From NCBI GenBank assembly GCA_905479765.1, contig CAJQNW010000416.1, forward strand, positions 1-34,922: a stretch of DNA of 34,922 nt. The letters are read 5' to 3'. Of the stretch, positions 1 through 9,416 are shown piece by piece (within the stretch, counting starts at the first letter, position 1; the number at the start of each line of letters is the position of its first letter). This stretch comes from an uncultured Tepidamorphus sp. (GTDB lineage: Bacteria > Pseudomonadota > Alphaproteobacteria > Rhizobiales > Tepidamorphaceae). The position numbers and the translations under genes are program-made. The notes under the pieces are model-generated. The model searched no databases and was not told the DNA's origin. It saw nothing but the letters and a program-made list of their open reading frames with translations.

Positions 1-99
1 CGGCCACGCGGAGCATGGAGCCGGTGGATCATGACTTCGGCGCATTCAGCAGCGCGGACGACCTACGCAGGGCTACATGCGCAAGAGGGGTTCGATTGA
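1..99 (+). CDS. 3' end of an unidentified gene (partial)
   Basis: Frame 1 is open from the window edge to a TGA at 97-99, giving 32 residues that end in HAQEGFD. The TGA overlaps the acetate kinase ATG by one base (TGATG), the usual sign of translational coupling, and the second plus-strand frame hits a stop early. By context (genes upstream of ackA and phosphoketolase in proteobacteria) it could be a phosphate acetyltransferase or a related metabolic gene. The tail has no motif I recognise, so no function is assigned. Confidence 0.45.
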   Translation, partial: RPRGAWSRWIMTSAHSAARTTYAGLHAQEGFD

Positions 100-1322
100 T
101 GTCACCCGGCGCGTGCATCCTCACGATCAACGGGGGCTCCTCGAGCATCAAGTTCGCGGTGTACAGGATGGACGGCGACCAGCCCCGGAAGAGACTGCGC
201 GGCAAGATCGACCGCATCGGCCTGCAGGGAACCCATTTCACTTTCGATGACCCCACCCGGAAGCAGCAGGGTAATCGCGGCATCGGTGAGCTCGATCATC
301 GTTCGGCGACAGATTTCCTGCTCGACTGGCTTGCCGAGCAGATCGGTCTTTCGTCGATTGCGGCAGTAGGCCACCGCGTCGTAAACGGTGGCGCCAGGTA
401 TCGTGAACCGCATCAAATCACGCAGGAAGTTCTTCGGGAACTGCGCCGTGTCAGCGCCTATGCGCCGGAGCATCTGCCTTCCGAGATCAATATGATTGAA
501 TTGGTCGATCAGCGGATGCCGGGTCTGCCACAGGTAGCTTGTTTCGATACGGAATTTCATCGTGACATGCCTCGGGTCGCCAAGACTCTGGCCATCCCCC
601 GGCGTTTTGCGGCCAAGGGGGTCGAGCGCTACGGCTTTCATGGCCTGTCCTACGAGTTCCTCATGGAAGAGCTCGAGCGCCTGGCCGGCGCCGAGGCTGC
701 GAAAGGGCGGGTGATCCTGTGTCATCTCGGAAATGGGTCGAGCCTCGCAGCGGTCCGCGACGGGAAGAGCGTTGATACCAGCATGGGCTTTACGCCCGCG
801 GCGGGCCTGCCGATGAGCACTCGCTCCGGCGATCTGGATCCCGGGCTGGGCTGGTACCTTGCGCAAACCGAGCAAATGACCGCTCAGCAGTTTCACCAGA
901 TGGTGAATCAGGACTCGGGGTTGCTGGGCGTTTCGGAAACGAGCTCCGACCTGCGGGATCTGTTGGGTCGCGAGGCGAGCGATGTTCGGGCTGCCGAAGC
1001 AGTCGAGTTGTTTTGCTACCAGGTGAGGAAGTGGATCGGTGCATTTGCCGCCGCGCTTGGCGGACTGGACACGCTCGTCTTCTCGGGTGGCATCGGCGAG
1101 AACGCCCCCGCGATCCGTGCGCGCATCTGCGAGGGTCTCGGCTTTCTCGACGTCCAACTGGACGAGAACCGGAACGCTGCCGGCGAGACAGTCATCTCGG
1201 CCGATCAGGGGCGCGTCCAGGTGCGCGTCATTCGCACCGACGAAGATGTAATCATTGCGAAAGCGGTTTTCGGACTGCTTGCCCGCGCCGAAACCGTCCA
1301 GCACGCCCATCCGGAGGAGTAA
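99..1322 (+). CDS. ackA: Acetate kinase
   Basis: Cytoplasmic enzyme interconverting acetyl phosphate + ADP and acetate + ATP. The 407-residue product has the family's usual length. The N-terminal phosphate-binding signature INGGSSSIK is at about residues 10-18, GHRVVNGG at 91-98, the catalytic-Asp region FDTEFH near 150, [12 protein letters not shown] in the middle, HLGNGSS further on, and GGIGENA near the C-terminus. I chose ATG 99 rather than the in-frame ATG at 15 because homology to the family begins there and the start overlaps the upstream stop. Four bases separate its stop from the phosphoketolase start, so acetyl phosphate made by the next enzyme can be used for ATP synthesis. Confidence in the family is very high. 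Confidence 0.95.
   Translation: MSPGACILTINGGSSSIKFAVYRMDGDQPRKRLRGKIDRIGLQGTHFTFDDPTRKQQGNRGIGELDHRSATDFLLDWLAEQIGLSSIAAVGHRVVNGGARYREPHQITQEVLRELRRVSAYAPEHLPSEINMIELVDQRMPGLPQVACFDTEFHRDMPRVAKTLAIPRRFAAKGVERYGFHGLSYEFLMEELERLAGAEAAKGRVILCHLGNGSSLAAVRDGKSVDTSMGFTPAAGLPMSTRSGDLDPGLGWYLAQTEQMTAQQFHQMVNQDSGLLGVSETSSDLRDLLGREASDVRAAEAVELFCYQVRKWIGAFAAALGGLDTLVFSGGIGENAPAIRARICEGLGFLDVQLDENRNAAGETVISADQGRVQVRVIRTDEDVIIAKAVFGLLARAETVQHAHPEE
1313..1319 (+). promoter_or_regulatory. Strong ribosome binding site for phosphoketolase
   Basis: GGAGGAG lies inside the end of ackA, 7 bases before ATG 1327. It decides the phosphoketolase start over the in-frame upstream codon at 1255, which lies within ackA. 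Confidence 0.7.
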
Positions 1323-1326
1323 GCCC

Positions 1327-3711
1327 ATGAACAAGCCGCTTTCGACCGACCTCATCCAGAAGATGGACGCCTACTGGCGAGCGGCCAACTATCTCTCGGT
1401 TGGCCAGATCTATCTGTTCGACAACCCGTTGCTCAAGATTCCGTTGAGGCTTGAGCACGTGAAGCCACGGCTGCTTGGCCACTGGGGCACCACTCCGGGA
1501 TTGAATTTCATCTACGTCCATTTGAACCGCGTCATCAACAAGCATGACCTCAACGTGATCTATGTCACCGGTCCCGGGCACGGCGGCCCGAGCCTGGTTG
1601 CCAACACCTATCTCGAGGGAACCTATAGCGAACTCTACCCGGACATCTCGCAGGACGAACAGGGGTTGAAAAAGCTGTTCACGCAGTTTTCCTTTCCCGG
1701 CGGCATCCCGAGCCATGTGGCGCCGGAAACCCCGGGCTCCATCAATGAAGGAGGAGAACTCGGCTATTGCCTGTCGCATGCCTACGGCGCCGCCTTCGAC
1801 AATCCCGACCTCCTGGTCACCTGCGTCGTGGGCGATGGCGAAGCGGAAACGGCTCCACTCGCGACCAGCTGGCACTCGAACAAGTTCCTCAATCCGATAC
1901 GCGACGGCGCGGTCCTGCCGATCCTGCATCTGAACGGCTACAAGATCGCGGGTCCCACGGTGCTCGCCCGCATTCCCCGTGACGAGCTCGACTCCCTGTT
2001 TCGCGGCTACGGCTATACGCCACACTTCGTCGAGGGCAACGACCCGATGGAGATGCATCAGCTCATGGCCGCGACGCTCGATACCGTGGTCGAGAGCATC
2101 CGCCAGATCCAGCAGGACGCCCGCTCAAGCGGGTTCAGGCAGCGTCCGCTCTGGCCGATGATCATCCTGCGCTCGCCGAAGGGCTGGACGGGCCCGAAGG
2201 AGGTCGACGGCAAGCAGACAGAGGGCACCTATCGCTCGCACCAGGTGCCGATGGGCGACATGAGCCATCCGGGACATGTCAGGATTCTGGAAGAGTGGCT
2301 TGAGAGTTATCGTCCCCGCGAACTCTTCGACGAGGCAGGCAGGCTACGTCCCGAACTCGCGGACATGGCCCCAAGCGGGACGCGCCGCATGGGCGCCAAC
2401 CCGCACGCCAATGGCGGTCTTCTGTTGCGCGACCTGCACCTGCCCGATTTCCGCGACTATGCGCTGGAAGTACCACAAACCGGCGGCGTGAACGCTGAAG
2501 CCACGCGCGTTCAGGGCGAGATGATCCGCGATGTGGTGAAGCTCAATCCCGAGACTTTCCGAGTCTTCAGCCCGGACGAAACCGCGTCGAACCGCTGGGG
2601 TGCGGTGTTCGAGGTGACGAACCGGTGCTCGACCGCAGAGATCGTTCCGGGCGACGACCACGTCGCGCCGGACGGCCGGGTGATGGAAATGTTGAGCGAG
2701 CACCAGTGCGAAGGATGGCTTGAGGGGTATCTGCTCACAGGCCGGCATGGGTTCTTTTCATGCTACGAAGCCTTCATCCACATCATCGACTCGATGTTCA
2801 ACCAGCACGCCAAATGGCTCGATGTGGCGAACCATATTCCATGGCGACGGCCGATCGCCTCTCTGAACTACCTTCTTTCCTCCCACGTCTGGCGGCAGGA
2901 TCACAACGGTTTCAGTCATCAGGATCCGGGCTTCATCAACCACGTCATGAGCAAGAAGGCGGAGGTCATCCGCGTCTATCTGCCGCCCGACGCCAATACC
3001 CTGCTGTCCGTTACGGATCACTGCCTGCGCAGCCGCAACTACGTGAACGTCATTGTTGCCGGCAAACAGCCGTCGCCGCAGTGGCTCGATATGGACGCAG
3101 CGATCGCGCACTGCACCCGGGGACTGGGCATCTGGGACTGGGCCAGCAGCGACGACGGCGGCGAGCCTGATGTGGTGATGGCCTGTGCCGGGGATGTGCC
3201 GACCATGGAGACGCTGGCTGCGGTGGAGTTGCTGCGGCAGCATTTTCCGACCCTGAAGATCCGCGTCGTCAATGTGGTCGATCTGATGACGTTGCAATCG
3301 CAGAGCCAGCATCCGCACGGGATCAGCGACGAGGAATTCGATGCCCTGTTCACCAGGGACAAGCCCATCATCTTTGCCTACCACGGCTACCCGATGCTGA
3401 TTCACCGGCTGACCTATCGCCGGACCAACCATCACAATCTGCATGTGCACGGGTTCAAGGAAGAAGGAACCACCACGACACCATTCGACATGGTCGTGCT
3501 CAACGAGCTCGACCGGTTCCATCTGGCCAGGGCCGTCCTTGACCGGGTGCCGGGATTGGCTCCGGGCACCGCCACGCTCGAACAGATCATCGAAAGCAAA
3601 CTCAGCGATCACAAGCGTCACATCCGACAACACGGCGAGGACATGCCAGAGATCCGCAACTGGCAATGGGGTGCGACTGAAATCGACCTCGACTACTCCA
3701 GGCACACATGA
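1327..3711 (+). CDS. xpk: Xylulose-5-phosphate/fructose-6-phosphate phosphoketolase
   Basis: Thiamine-diphosphate enzyme that splits xylulose 5-phosphate (or fructose 6-phosphate) with phosphate into acetyl phosphate plus glyceraldehyde 3-phosphate (or erythrose 4-phosphate). The product is 794 residues, the normal phosphoketolase length. Visible family motifs are TGPGHGGPS at about residue 81, [16 protein letters not shown] near 125, and the ThDP/Mg-binding GDGEAET at about 169. In [14 protein letters not shown] the usual Gly after GDGEAET is Ala here. The C-terminal domain has FAYHGYP and [11 protein letters not shown]. It sits directly behind acetate kinase, the partner that converts its product into ATP. 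Its stop overlaps the next gene by 4 bases. Substrate preference (X5P versus F6P) cannot be read from sequence alone. Confidence 0.95.
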   Translation: MNKPLSTDLIQKMDAYWRAANYLSVGQIYLFDNPLLKIPLRLEHVKPRLLGHWGTTPGLNFIYVHLNRVINKHDLNVIYVTGPGHGGPSLVANTYLEGTYSELYPDISQDEQGLKKLFTQFSFPGGIPSHVAPETPGSINEGGELGYCLSHAYGAAFDNPDLLVTCVVGDGEAETAPLATSWHSNKFLNPIRDGAVLPILHLNGYKIAGPTVLARIPRDELDSLFRGYGYTPHFVEGNDPMEMHQLMAATLDTVVESIRQIQQDARSSGFRQRPLWPMIILRSPKGWTGPKEVDGKQTEGTYRSHQVPMGDMSHPGHVRILEEWLESYRPRELFDEAGRLRPELADMAPSGTRRMGANPHANGGLLLRDLHLPDFRDYALEVPQTGGVNAEATRVQGEMIRDVVKLNPETFRVFSPDETASNRWGAVFEVTNRCSTAEIVPGDDHVAPDGRVMEMLSEHQCEGWLEGYLLTGRHGFFSCYEAFIHIIDSMFNQHAKWLDVANHIPWRRPIASLNYLLSSHVWRQDHNGFSHQDPGFINHVMSKKAEVIRVYLPPDANTLLSVTDHCLRSRNYVNVIVAGKQPSPQWLDMDAAIAHCTRGLGIWDWASSDDGGEPDVVMACAGDVPTMETLAAVELLRQHFPTLKIRVVNVVDLMTLQSQSQHPHGISDEEFDALFTRDKPIIFAYHGYPMLIHRLTYRRTNHHNLHVHGFKEEGTTTTPFDMVVLNELDRFHLARAVLDRVPGLAPGTATLEQIIESKLSDHKRHIRQHGEDMPEIRNWQWGATEIDLDYSRHT

Positions 3712-4532
3712 CCAGGGCGCTTCACGAGGCGAAGGATCAGGCGATGACCACGCACGACGATACGATTGGGAACGACTCCGCTCACTGGCGCATCATTCGC
3801 TGGATCTTTTGGCGGGTCATCCGCAACGCCGCGCATCGTGTTCTGATGGACAGAAGCCTGCGGAACGAGACAGGCAGCGAAATCCGGTGGCTGCGGCGCG
3901 AGATCGATTCCTTTCTGAACGAAGTTGCATCCGAAGCGGCACGCCTTCGCCCCTTGGCACGACTTGGCGCATTGCCGGATTTCGGCAGTCGGCTCATGGT
4001 CGAGCTTGCGATCTATACCGTGGCGGCAGACCGGACGCTGCGGGGCAGCGACCTCGATCAGCAGAGTGCGCTGGACGCCTTGGCCGACATCGGATGGTCC
4101 GTCTATCGCAGGCTGCTGGCCCTTTCGTCCCTGCCTGCTCGCCTCGTCACGCGCGACGCGGGAAAGCGTTTGCGCTGGAGCATCCGCGGGCTGCTAGTAT
4201 TCCCTTTCCGGCCCGTGGGTGCACCCGGCTACGCCGCCGAGATCTTTCGCCAGGGCGAGGACATCCACACACATTTTACGCACTGTCCCCCGCAAAGTTT
4301 TGCCCGGCGCATCGCCGACGAAACGGATGATCCTGAAGCGCTGGCCGGCTTCGCAAACAGCTGGTGCCAGTATGACTGGCCGGGTGCCGATCTGATCGCC
4401 GCCGACGGACATCGGGGACACTACGGTCGGCGCCGAACGCTTTCGGCCGGGGATGCTGTCTGCGACATGTGCTGGGTTGCGCATCCTACGCACACTGCCA
4501 ACGGTCACCTTCAGAAACCGGGTGTGTCTTGA
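3708..4532 (+). CDS. L-2-amino-thiazoline-4-carboxylic acid hydrolase-like protein
   Basis: A 274-residue soluble protein. The C-terminal part has [11 protein letters not shown] followed by [17 protein letters not shown] and CDMCW, which I recognise as the pattern of the ATC-hydrolase-like family. True ATC hydrolase opens a thiazoline ring in bacterial cysteine synthesis, but most operon members of this family have no proven substrate, so the function here is open. The N-terminal half is alpha-helical and arginine-rich, with a short hydrophobic stretch ([12 protein letters not shown]). ATG 3708 overlaps the phosphoketolase stop (ATGA); an alternative start at ATG 3744 has a better ribosome site (AAGGA about 8 bases upstream). 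It lies 1 base before the next gene, so co-transcription is very likely. Confidence 0.6.
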   Translation: MTRALHEAKDQAMTTHDDTIGNDSAHWRIIRWIFWRVIRNAAHRVLMDRSLRNETGSEIRWLRREIDSFLNEVASEAARLRPLARLGALPDFGSRLMVELAIYTVAADRTLRGSDLDQQSALDALADIGWSVYRRLLALSSLPARLVTRDAGKRLRWSIRGLLVFPFRPVGAPGYAAEIFRQGEDIHTHFTHCPPQSFARRIADETDDPEALAGFANSWCQYDWPGADLIAADGHRGHYGRRRTLSAGDAVCDMCWVAHPTHTANGHLQKPGVS

Positions 4533-4533
4533 C

Positions 4534-5532
4534 ATGCGGCTGATAATGGCATTGCCCGGCAACGAAACCTTCGCCCGTCATCTTGCCGAGGCCGGAGGTT
4601 GGGAGCTTGGGTACATGGAAACCCGGCGTTTCCCCGATGGCGAGAGTTATGTCCGCATTCTTTCGGATGTCGCCGGCCGACCGGTGGACCTGGTCTGCAC
4701 GCTTGCCCGGCCGGACGATGGCTTCCTCCGCCTCGCCTTCGCCGCCGACGCCGCCCGCGCGCTCGGCGCGAGCGAGGTGACGCTGATCGCGCCCTATCTT
4801 GCCTACATGCGACAAGACCGACGCTTTCAACCGGGCGAGGCTGTGACCTCGAAGACCTTCGCGCGGGTTCTGTCCTCGACCTTCGACCGGCTGGTGACGG
4901 TCGACCCCCACCTGCACCGGTATCCCGCGCTCTCGGCGCTCTACACGATCCCGACCGACACGCTCCACGCGGCACCTTTGCTGGCAGACTGGATCGCCGC
5001 CGAGGTCGACCAACCGCTGATCATCGGCCCGGATGAGGAGAGCGAACAGTGGGTGTCGGCCATCGCCCGACGCATTACCGCTCCCTATGCCGTCCTGCGC
5101 AAGATCCGGCATGGCGACCGCAACGTCGATGTCCAACTTCCCGATCTCTCGGAATGGACGGCCCGCTGTCCGGTCCTCGTCGACGACATCGCTTCGTCGG
5201 GACACACGCTCATCGAGGCCGCCCGGCAACTGCCGCTGCAGGGCTTCCGGCGACCAGTCTGTGCGGTGATCCACGCTGTATTCGCTGAAGAGTCCTACGC
5301 GCGCCTGAGAGGGCTGACAGACAGAATTGTTTCCAGCGACTCCATTCCTCACGAGAGCAACGCCATCCGCCTTGCGCCGCTGTTCGCCGCGACGATCGGA
5401 TCCTCCAAGGAGGCTCCGGACAACATAATGCGGCACCGCCGCCCACCCGAACCTGGCGACGAAGTTGAGCAGGCAGGCATGGATTCGTTTCCGGCCAGCG
5501 ATCCGCCGCCCTGGACGGGTGGCGTCGAATGA
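4534..5532 (+). CDS. Ribose-phosphate pyrophosphokinase-like protein with C-terminal SFPASDPP tail
   Basis: Related to PRPP synthase (ribose 5-phosphate + ATP to PRPP + AMP). The N-terminal half has RRFPDGESYVRI and, at about residues 84-95, LIAPYLAYMRQDRRF, the nucleotide-binding region of PRPP synthases. The C-terminal half has the phosphoribosyl-binding loop DDIASSGHT at about 217-225. The catalytic flexible-loop region (VLRKIRHGDRNVDV) is present. The product is 332 residues. The enzyme core ends near residue 290, and a Pro-rich tail follows with DEVEQAGMDSFPASDPP and WTGG. I know this tail motif as a separate short-protein motif in alphaproteobacteria, so a fusion is likely. Being divergent from housekeeping PrsA and inside this operon, it may act in salvage or run in reverse. 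Start ATG 4534; ATG 4546 is an alternative. Confidence 0.8.
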   Translation: MRLIMALPGNETFARHLAEAGGWELGYMETRRFPDGESYVRILSDVAGRPVDLVCTLARPDDGFLRLAFAADAARALGASEVTLIAPYLAYMRQDRRFQPGEAVTSKTFARVLSSTFDRLVTVDPHLHRYPALSALYTIPTDTLHAAPLLADWIAAEVDQPLIIGPDEESEQWVSAIARRITAPYAVLRKIRHGDRNVDVQLPDLSEWTARCPVLVDDIASSGHTLIEAARQLPLQGFRRPVCAVIHAVFAEESYARLRGLTDRIVSSDSIPHESNAIRLAPLFAATIGSSKEAPDNIMRHRRPPEPGDEVEQAGMDSFPASDPPPWTGGVE

Positions 5533-5576
5533 GCGGCGAGCCCCGTCAGTTGGCGACGAGGCACATGAATTTGACC

Positions 5577-5582
5577 AGGAGG
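5577..5582 (+). promoter_or_regulatory. Ribosome binding site deciding the RNase start
   Basis: AGGAGG is centred about 8 bases before ATG 5588. It selects that start over in-frame upstream codons from 5465. Confidence 0.7.
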
Positions 5583-5587
5583 CGATC

Positions 5588-6946
5588 ATGCTGAAATTCA
5601 CGTCACTCGGCGGAGCCGGCACTGTCACCGGCTCGAAACATCTTCTCGAGCATGACGGCAAGCGGATCCTGATCGACTGCGGCTTGTTCCAGGGCCTCAA
5701 GAACCTGCGGGAGCTGAACTGGGAGCCACTGCCGATTGCCCCTTCGAGCATTGACACGGTCGTTCTGACCCATGCGCATCTCGATCATTCGGGATATTTG
5801 CCCAAACTCGTGAAAGATGGATTCCGCGGCAAGATCTTCGCTACGGACGCGACCCGCGCCGTTGCAGAGCTGATCCTCAGGGACAGCGGTTACCTCCAGG
5901 AGAAAGATGCCGAATACGCGAACCGCAAGGGGTTCTCCAAGCACAAGCCTGCTCTGCCGCTCTACGGCGTTCACGATGCGGAACGCGCGCTGGAACGCTT
6001 CTCGTCCGTTTCGTTCGGCAAGCCCCTCCAGCTTCCCGGCGGGGCGACGCTGGCGTTCAGGCATGCCGGCCATATCCTAGGTGCCGCCACCGCCGATTTC
6101 GACTGGGGCGGCAAGCGCATCGTCTTCTCGGGTGATCTGGGCCGCTACGGAGATCCCGTGATGCATGACCCGGAACCTGTCCCCGAGGCCGACTACATCG
6201 TCATTGAGTCGACGTACGGCGACCGCGCCCATGAACCGGGCGATCCGACAGAGCTGCTAGGGTCCGTCGTCGAGCGTACGGTTCAGCGCGGCGGAACCGT
6301 GGTAATCCCGGCCTTCGCCGTCGGCCGGGCACAGTCGCTGCTTTACCATCTGTGGAAGCTGAGATCGGCGGGCCGGCTTTCAAAGATTCCAATCTATCTC
6401 GACAGCCCCATGGCAATCAGCGCGACGGACCTGCTCCATGCCCATCGCGACGATCATCGGCTTTCGCCGGAGGATTGTGACACGATCTGCGGGATCGCCA
6501 CGTACACGAGGGACGTCGAAGGATCCAAGGCAATTACCGCGAGCCCCTATCCGAAGGTGGTGATCTCCGCCAGCGGCATGGCAACCGGTGGCCGCGTTCT
6601 CCACCATCTCAAGGCCTTTGCACCCGATCGGAAGAACACCATTCTGTTCTCCGGCTTTCAGGCTGCTGGAACCCGTGGCCGGGCCATGTTGCAGGGCGCG
6701 CGCGAGATCAAGATCCACGGACAGTGGATACCGGTCCAGGCAGAGGTTGCCGACCTTCCTGCACTTTCGGCGCACGCGGACTCCGATGAGCTGATGCGCT
6801 GGCTTGCCGGTTTCCGTCACGCGCCGAAACGCACCTTCATCGTCCATGGGGAGCCCGAAGCTTCGGAAGCCCTGCGCGTCCGCATCGGCAGGGAGCTGGA
6901 GTGGAAGGCCACCGTTCCCCGCCAGGATCAGGCGTTCAACCTATGA
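5588..6946 (+). CDS. Metallo-beta-lactamase/beta-CASP family RNase
   Basis: A 452-residue cytoplasmic protein of the beta-CASP nuclease family, which cleaves RNA with two zinc ions. The zinc-binding THAHLDHSGYLPK motif is at about residues 61-73 (H62, H64, D66, H67). Also visible are SGDLGRYGDP, ESTYGDR, PAFAVGRAQ, SASGMATGGR, FSGFQAAGTRGR, ALSAHADSDEL and a final IVHGEP, which together cover both the lactamase and beta-CASP domains. The order and spacing match intact family members. The start is set by a strong AGGAGG site. The stop overlaps the following phosphorylase gene (ATGA at 6943-6946), so RNA cleavage and nucleotide phosphorolysis enzymes are made together. Confidence 0.92.
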   Translation: MLKFTSLGGAGTVTGSKHLLEHDGKRILIDCGLFQGLKNLRELNWEPLPIAPSSIDTVVLTHAHLDHSGYLPKLVKDGFRGKIFATDATRAVAELILRDSGYLQEKDAEYANRKGFSKHKPALPLYGVHDAERALERFSSVSFGKPLQLPGGATLAFRHAGHILGAATADFDWGGKRIVFSGDLGRYGDPVMHDPEPVPEADYIVIESTYGDRAHEPGDPTELLGSVVERTVQRGGTVVIPAFAVGRAQSLLYHLWKLRSAGRLSKIPIYLDSPMAISATDLLHAHRDDHRLSPEDCDTICGIATYTRDVEGSKAITASPYPKVVISASGMATGGRVLHHLKAFAPDRKNTILFSGFQAAGTRGRAMLQGAREIKIHGQWIPVQAEVADLPALSAHADSDELMRWLAGFRHAPKRTFIVHGEPEASEALRVRIGRELEWKATVPRQDQAFNL

Positions 6947-8502
6947 CCTCCGGCGATGCCGAACTTGCCGTGCCACCGCCGCTCCGCGCCAAGCGTCTTC
7001 GCCTGCACACACAGCACCAGGCGGTGGTCATCATGCGGACCGACTGCCATGTCTGCCGCTCGGAGGGTCTGGCTTCCCGAGCGCAAGTCCTGGTGTCGAG
7101 CGGTGGCCGGGAGGTGCAGGCAACCCTGTTCCAGATCGAGGGGGACGATCTGCTTGACATCGATCAGATTGCGCTCACCGAAACCGCATGGAAGATCCTG
7201 GACCTCGACGAGGACGCGGCGGTCACCGTCACGCATGCACCGACGCTCGAATCCCTCGCCAGTGTCCGCCGTCGGATCTATGGGAACCGGCTCGACGCGC
7301 ACGCGCTGGGGTCGATCGTCAGGGACGTGGCTGCACGACGCTACACAGATGTGCATCTGGCAGCCTTCCTGACGGCGAGCGCCGCTCTTCCTCTGGACGA
7401 GCAGGAGACCATCGATCTCACGGGCGCCATGGTGGATGTCGGTGAGCGCTTGCATTGGGATTCCCCGATCGTGCTTGACAAGCATTGCATTGGCGGACTG
7501 CCGGGCAACCGCACAACCCCGATCGTCGTCGCGATCGTTGCCGCCAACGGGCTCGTCATCCCCAAGACCTCTTCGCGCGCGATCACCTCGCCGGCAGGTA
7601 CTGCGGATGCCATGGAGACACTTGCTCCGGTCGACCTCGATATCGCGACGCTCCGACGCGTCGTGGAAGCCGAGGGCGCCTGCATCGCCTGGGGCGGAGC
7701 GATGCACCTGAGCCCCGCCGACGATATTTTCGTCCGCATAGAGCGTGAGCTCGATGTCGACACCGAGGGGCAACTCATCGCGTCTGTCCTGTCGAAAAAG
7801 ATTGCGGCCGGCTCGACGCATGTCGTCATCGATATCCCGGTCGGACCCACCGCCAAGGTGCGCAGCGAGGCGTCGGCGCGTCACCTTTCGGAACGGATCA
7901 CTTCCGTTGCAGCGCATTTCGGGCTCTCGGCGACTTGTATCCTGACCGACGGGTCGCAACCGGTCGGTCGCGGAATAGGCCCGGCCCTGGAGGCGCTCGA
8001 TGTCCTCGCAGTTCTCCGTTGTGCGCCCGATGCACCGGATGACCTGCGCCGACGCGCGGCGGCTCTGGCTGGCACCGCCCTGGAGATTGGCGGGAAGGCG
8101 GACCGGGGGGACGGAGCAGCCGCCGCGCTTGCGACCCTTGCGGAAGGGCGAGCCTGGCGCAAATTCCGGGCCATCTGCGCGGCGCAAGGCGGAATGCGCA
8201 CGCCGCCGCGGGCGTCGCACGTTCATCCACTGATCGCACCGCGCGCAGGTCGCATCGTTCATGTCAACAACCGCAAGCTCGCAAGGCTTGCCAAGCTTGC
8301 CGGCGCTCCCGAAGCCAAGGCAGCGGGTGTTTACCTGAACGTGAGCCTCGGCCAGGAGATCGACAAGGGCCAGGCACTGCTCGATATCCACGCGGAGTCC
8401 TCGGGCGAACTGGCCTATGCGCTGGAATACGCACGACGGAGTCCGGACATCATCGAAGTCGAGCTTTCGTCGTTATGGTCGTCGTCGAGCCTGGATGGCT
8501 GA
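6943..8502 (+). CDS. Thymidine phosphorylase / AMP phosphorylase family enzyme
   Basis: A 519-residue member of the long (type 2) thymidine phosphorylase family, which includes archaeal AMP phosphorylase (NMP + phosphate to base + ribose 1,5-bisphosphate). The family signature DKHCIGGLPGNRTTP is at about residues 179-193, KTSSRAITSPAGTADAME at about 207-224, and WGGAMHLSPADDIF follows. An N-terminal domain of about 90 residues precedes the catalytic core, as in the AMP-phosphorylase-like subgroup. This subgroup is often labelled thymidine phosphorylase only by similarity, so deoA is not used here. Start ATG 6943 overlaps the RNase stop. The gene overlaps the following membrane-protein gene by 28 bases. 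Confidence 0.85.
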   Translation: MTSGDAELAVPPPLRAKRLRLHTQHQAVVIMRTDCHVCRSEGLASRAQVLVSSGGREVQATLFQIEGDDLLDIDQIALTETAWKILDLDEDAAVTVTHAPTLESLASVRRRIYGNRLDAHALGSIVRDVAARRYTDVHLAAFLTASAALPLDEQETIDLTGAMVDVGERLHWDSPIVLDKHCIGGLPGNRTTPIVVAIVAANGLVIPKTSSRAITSPAGTADAMETLAPVDLDIATLRRVVEAEGACIAWGGAMHLSPADDIFVRIERELDVDTEGQLIASVLSKKIAAGSTHVVIDIPVGPTAKVRSEASARHLSERITSVAAHFGLSATCILTDGSQPVGRGIGPALEALDVLAVLRCAPDAPDDLRRRAAALAGTALEIGGKADRGDGAAAALATLAEGRAWRKFRAICAAQGGMRTPPRASHVHPLIAPRAGRIVHVNNRKLARLAKLAGAPEAKAAGVYLNVSLGQEIDKGQALLDIHAESSGELAYALEYARRSPDIIEVELSSLWSSSSLDG

Positions 8503-8927
8503 ACGCTCTGCGACGCTACCTGATCGCCATGGCGGTCGGGAATCTGATCTGGGAGTTCGCCCATATGCCGCTTTACACGCTGTGGGAAACCGGCACTCCA
8601 CGGGAGATAGCCTTTGCTGCAGTTCACTGCACCGCGGGCGATGTCCTGATTGCGGCGAGCGCGCTCCTGGCCGCGCTGATTGTGTTCGGAAGCAGTCTGT
8701 GGCCGGAGGCAAACTATCGTCTTGTGGGGCTGGCCACCGTCCTGACAGGACTCGGCTACACCGTATTCAGCGAATGGCTCAATATCGAGGTCCGGGAAGC
8801 TTGGGCCTATAGTGATCTGATGCCGGTCATCCCCGTGATCGGTGCCGGCCTCTCCCCCATCGCGCAATGGATCGTCCTGCCGATCTTCGCGCTCCGGTGG
8901 GCGGTGCCTCGGAAAATTAGCTCGTGA
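8475..8927 (+). CDS. Small four-helix membrane protein, unknown function
   Basis: 150 residues with four hydrophobic stretches, at about 14-30, 47-68, 77-95 and 115-140. No catalytic motif is recognised. A conserved-looking WEFAHMPLYTLWETG segment lies between the first two helices and GYTVFSEWLN before the last. It overlaps the phosphorylase gene by 28 bases in another frame, so it is probably the last gene of the ackA-xpk operon. The gene ends directly against the truncated Crp-type gene on the other strand, and this junction may be a rearrangement breakpoint. Confidence 0.75.
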   Translation: MVVVEPGWLNALRRYLIAMAVGNLIWEFAHMPLYTLWETGTPREIAFAAVHCTAGDVLIAASALLAALIVFGSSLWPEANYRLVGLATVLTGLGYTVFSEWLNIEVREAWAYSDLMPVIPVIGAGLSPIAQWIVLPIFALRWAVPRKISS

Positions 8928-9368
8928 GTCCTTCGGGCTCGCATCGAGCCGCCCCGCGACGGTCTTGAGTGAAAGGACCTCACTGCGGAACCGTGTATTC
9001 TGGACCTCGCGCGCCAAGTGCGTTGCCCAAGCCTCCGCGAATTTCGGATCCTTGCGAAATCGAGCGAGAAATTCCCGCTTCGCGACGCTTCGAATTTCGG
9101 CGCCGGTTCTGGCGACCCCGTCGCAATGATAGCGAGATGAAAAAACCGAGGCCTCCGCGGGAATGTCGCTTGGTCCTGCGCGTTGGAGAATGATCGCGCC
9201 GCCGCTCTCCTGATGTCGGATAAGCTGAACCTCGCCCGCCACGACCATGAACAGGGCGGCAACCTTTTGGTCCCTGTGGAACAGGAATTCGCCGGGACCC
9301 AGCCGGCGGGTTTGCCCGCACGACCCGTCGAACAAATGATAAATGGCATCCAACATGATAGTTATCAT
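8928..9368 (-). pseudogene. Truncated Crp-type regulator (sensor domain only)
   Basis: From ATG 9368 (or the better-looking ATG 9356) the minus strand encodes a cyclic-nucleotide-binding-type domain: FLFHRDQKVAALFMVVAGEVQL, then AEASVFSSRYHCD and the long linker helix EVLSLKTVAGRLDA. In intact relatives the linker leads into a helix-turn-helix. Here the similarity stops at about 8943 and the frame runs on antisense through the neighbouring membrane-protein gene to 8415, with no recognisable DNA-binding domain. I read this as a gene whose 3' part was deleted. It may still give an effector-binding protein that cannot bind DNA. The open frame beyond 8928 is not counted as gene. Confidence 0.65.
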
Positions 9369-9369
9369 G
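9354..9369. promoter_or_regulatory. Palindrome over the start codons of the truncated Crp-type gene
   Basis: CATGATA-GT-TATCATG, with 7-base perfect arms and a 2-base centre. It covers both possible start codons of the minus-strand gene and lies just upstream of the divergent gene at 9427, so an operator is possible. A chance palindrome around two ATG codons cannot be excluded. Confidence 0.35.
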
Positions 9370-9386
9370 TCGAGACGCGGGGCATT

Positions 9387-9416
9387 TTGACAAGATGCAA
9401 GCTAGAGCAATCTGAT
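9387..9416 (+). promoter_or_regulatory. Possible promoter of the histidine-rich protein gene
   Basis: TTGACA at 9387-9392, then 18 bases, then TCTGAT at 9411-9416. The -35 box is a perfect consensus and the -10 is weak. If real, the transcript would start only a few bases before ATG 9427. Confidence 0.3.

Noticed and set aside
102-1355. Long minus-strand frame of 417 codons opposite acetate kinase
   Set aside because: Shadow of ackA; high GC gives long antisense frames. The plus-strand protein has all family motifs.
8415-8927. Minus-strand continuation of the Crp-type frame, antisense to the membrane protein gene
   Set aside because: No helix-turn-helix or other family pattern; it is the antisense of a well-supported, operon-coupled gene.
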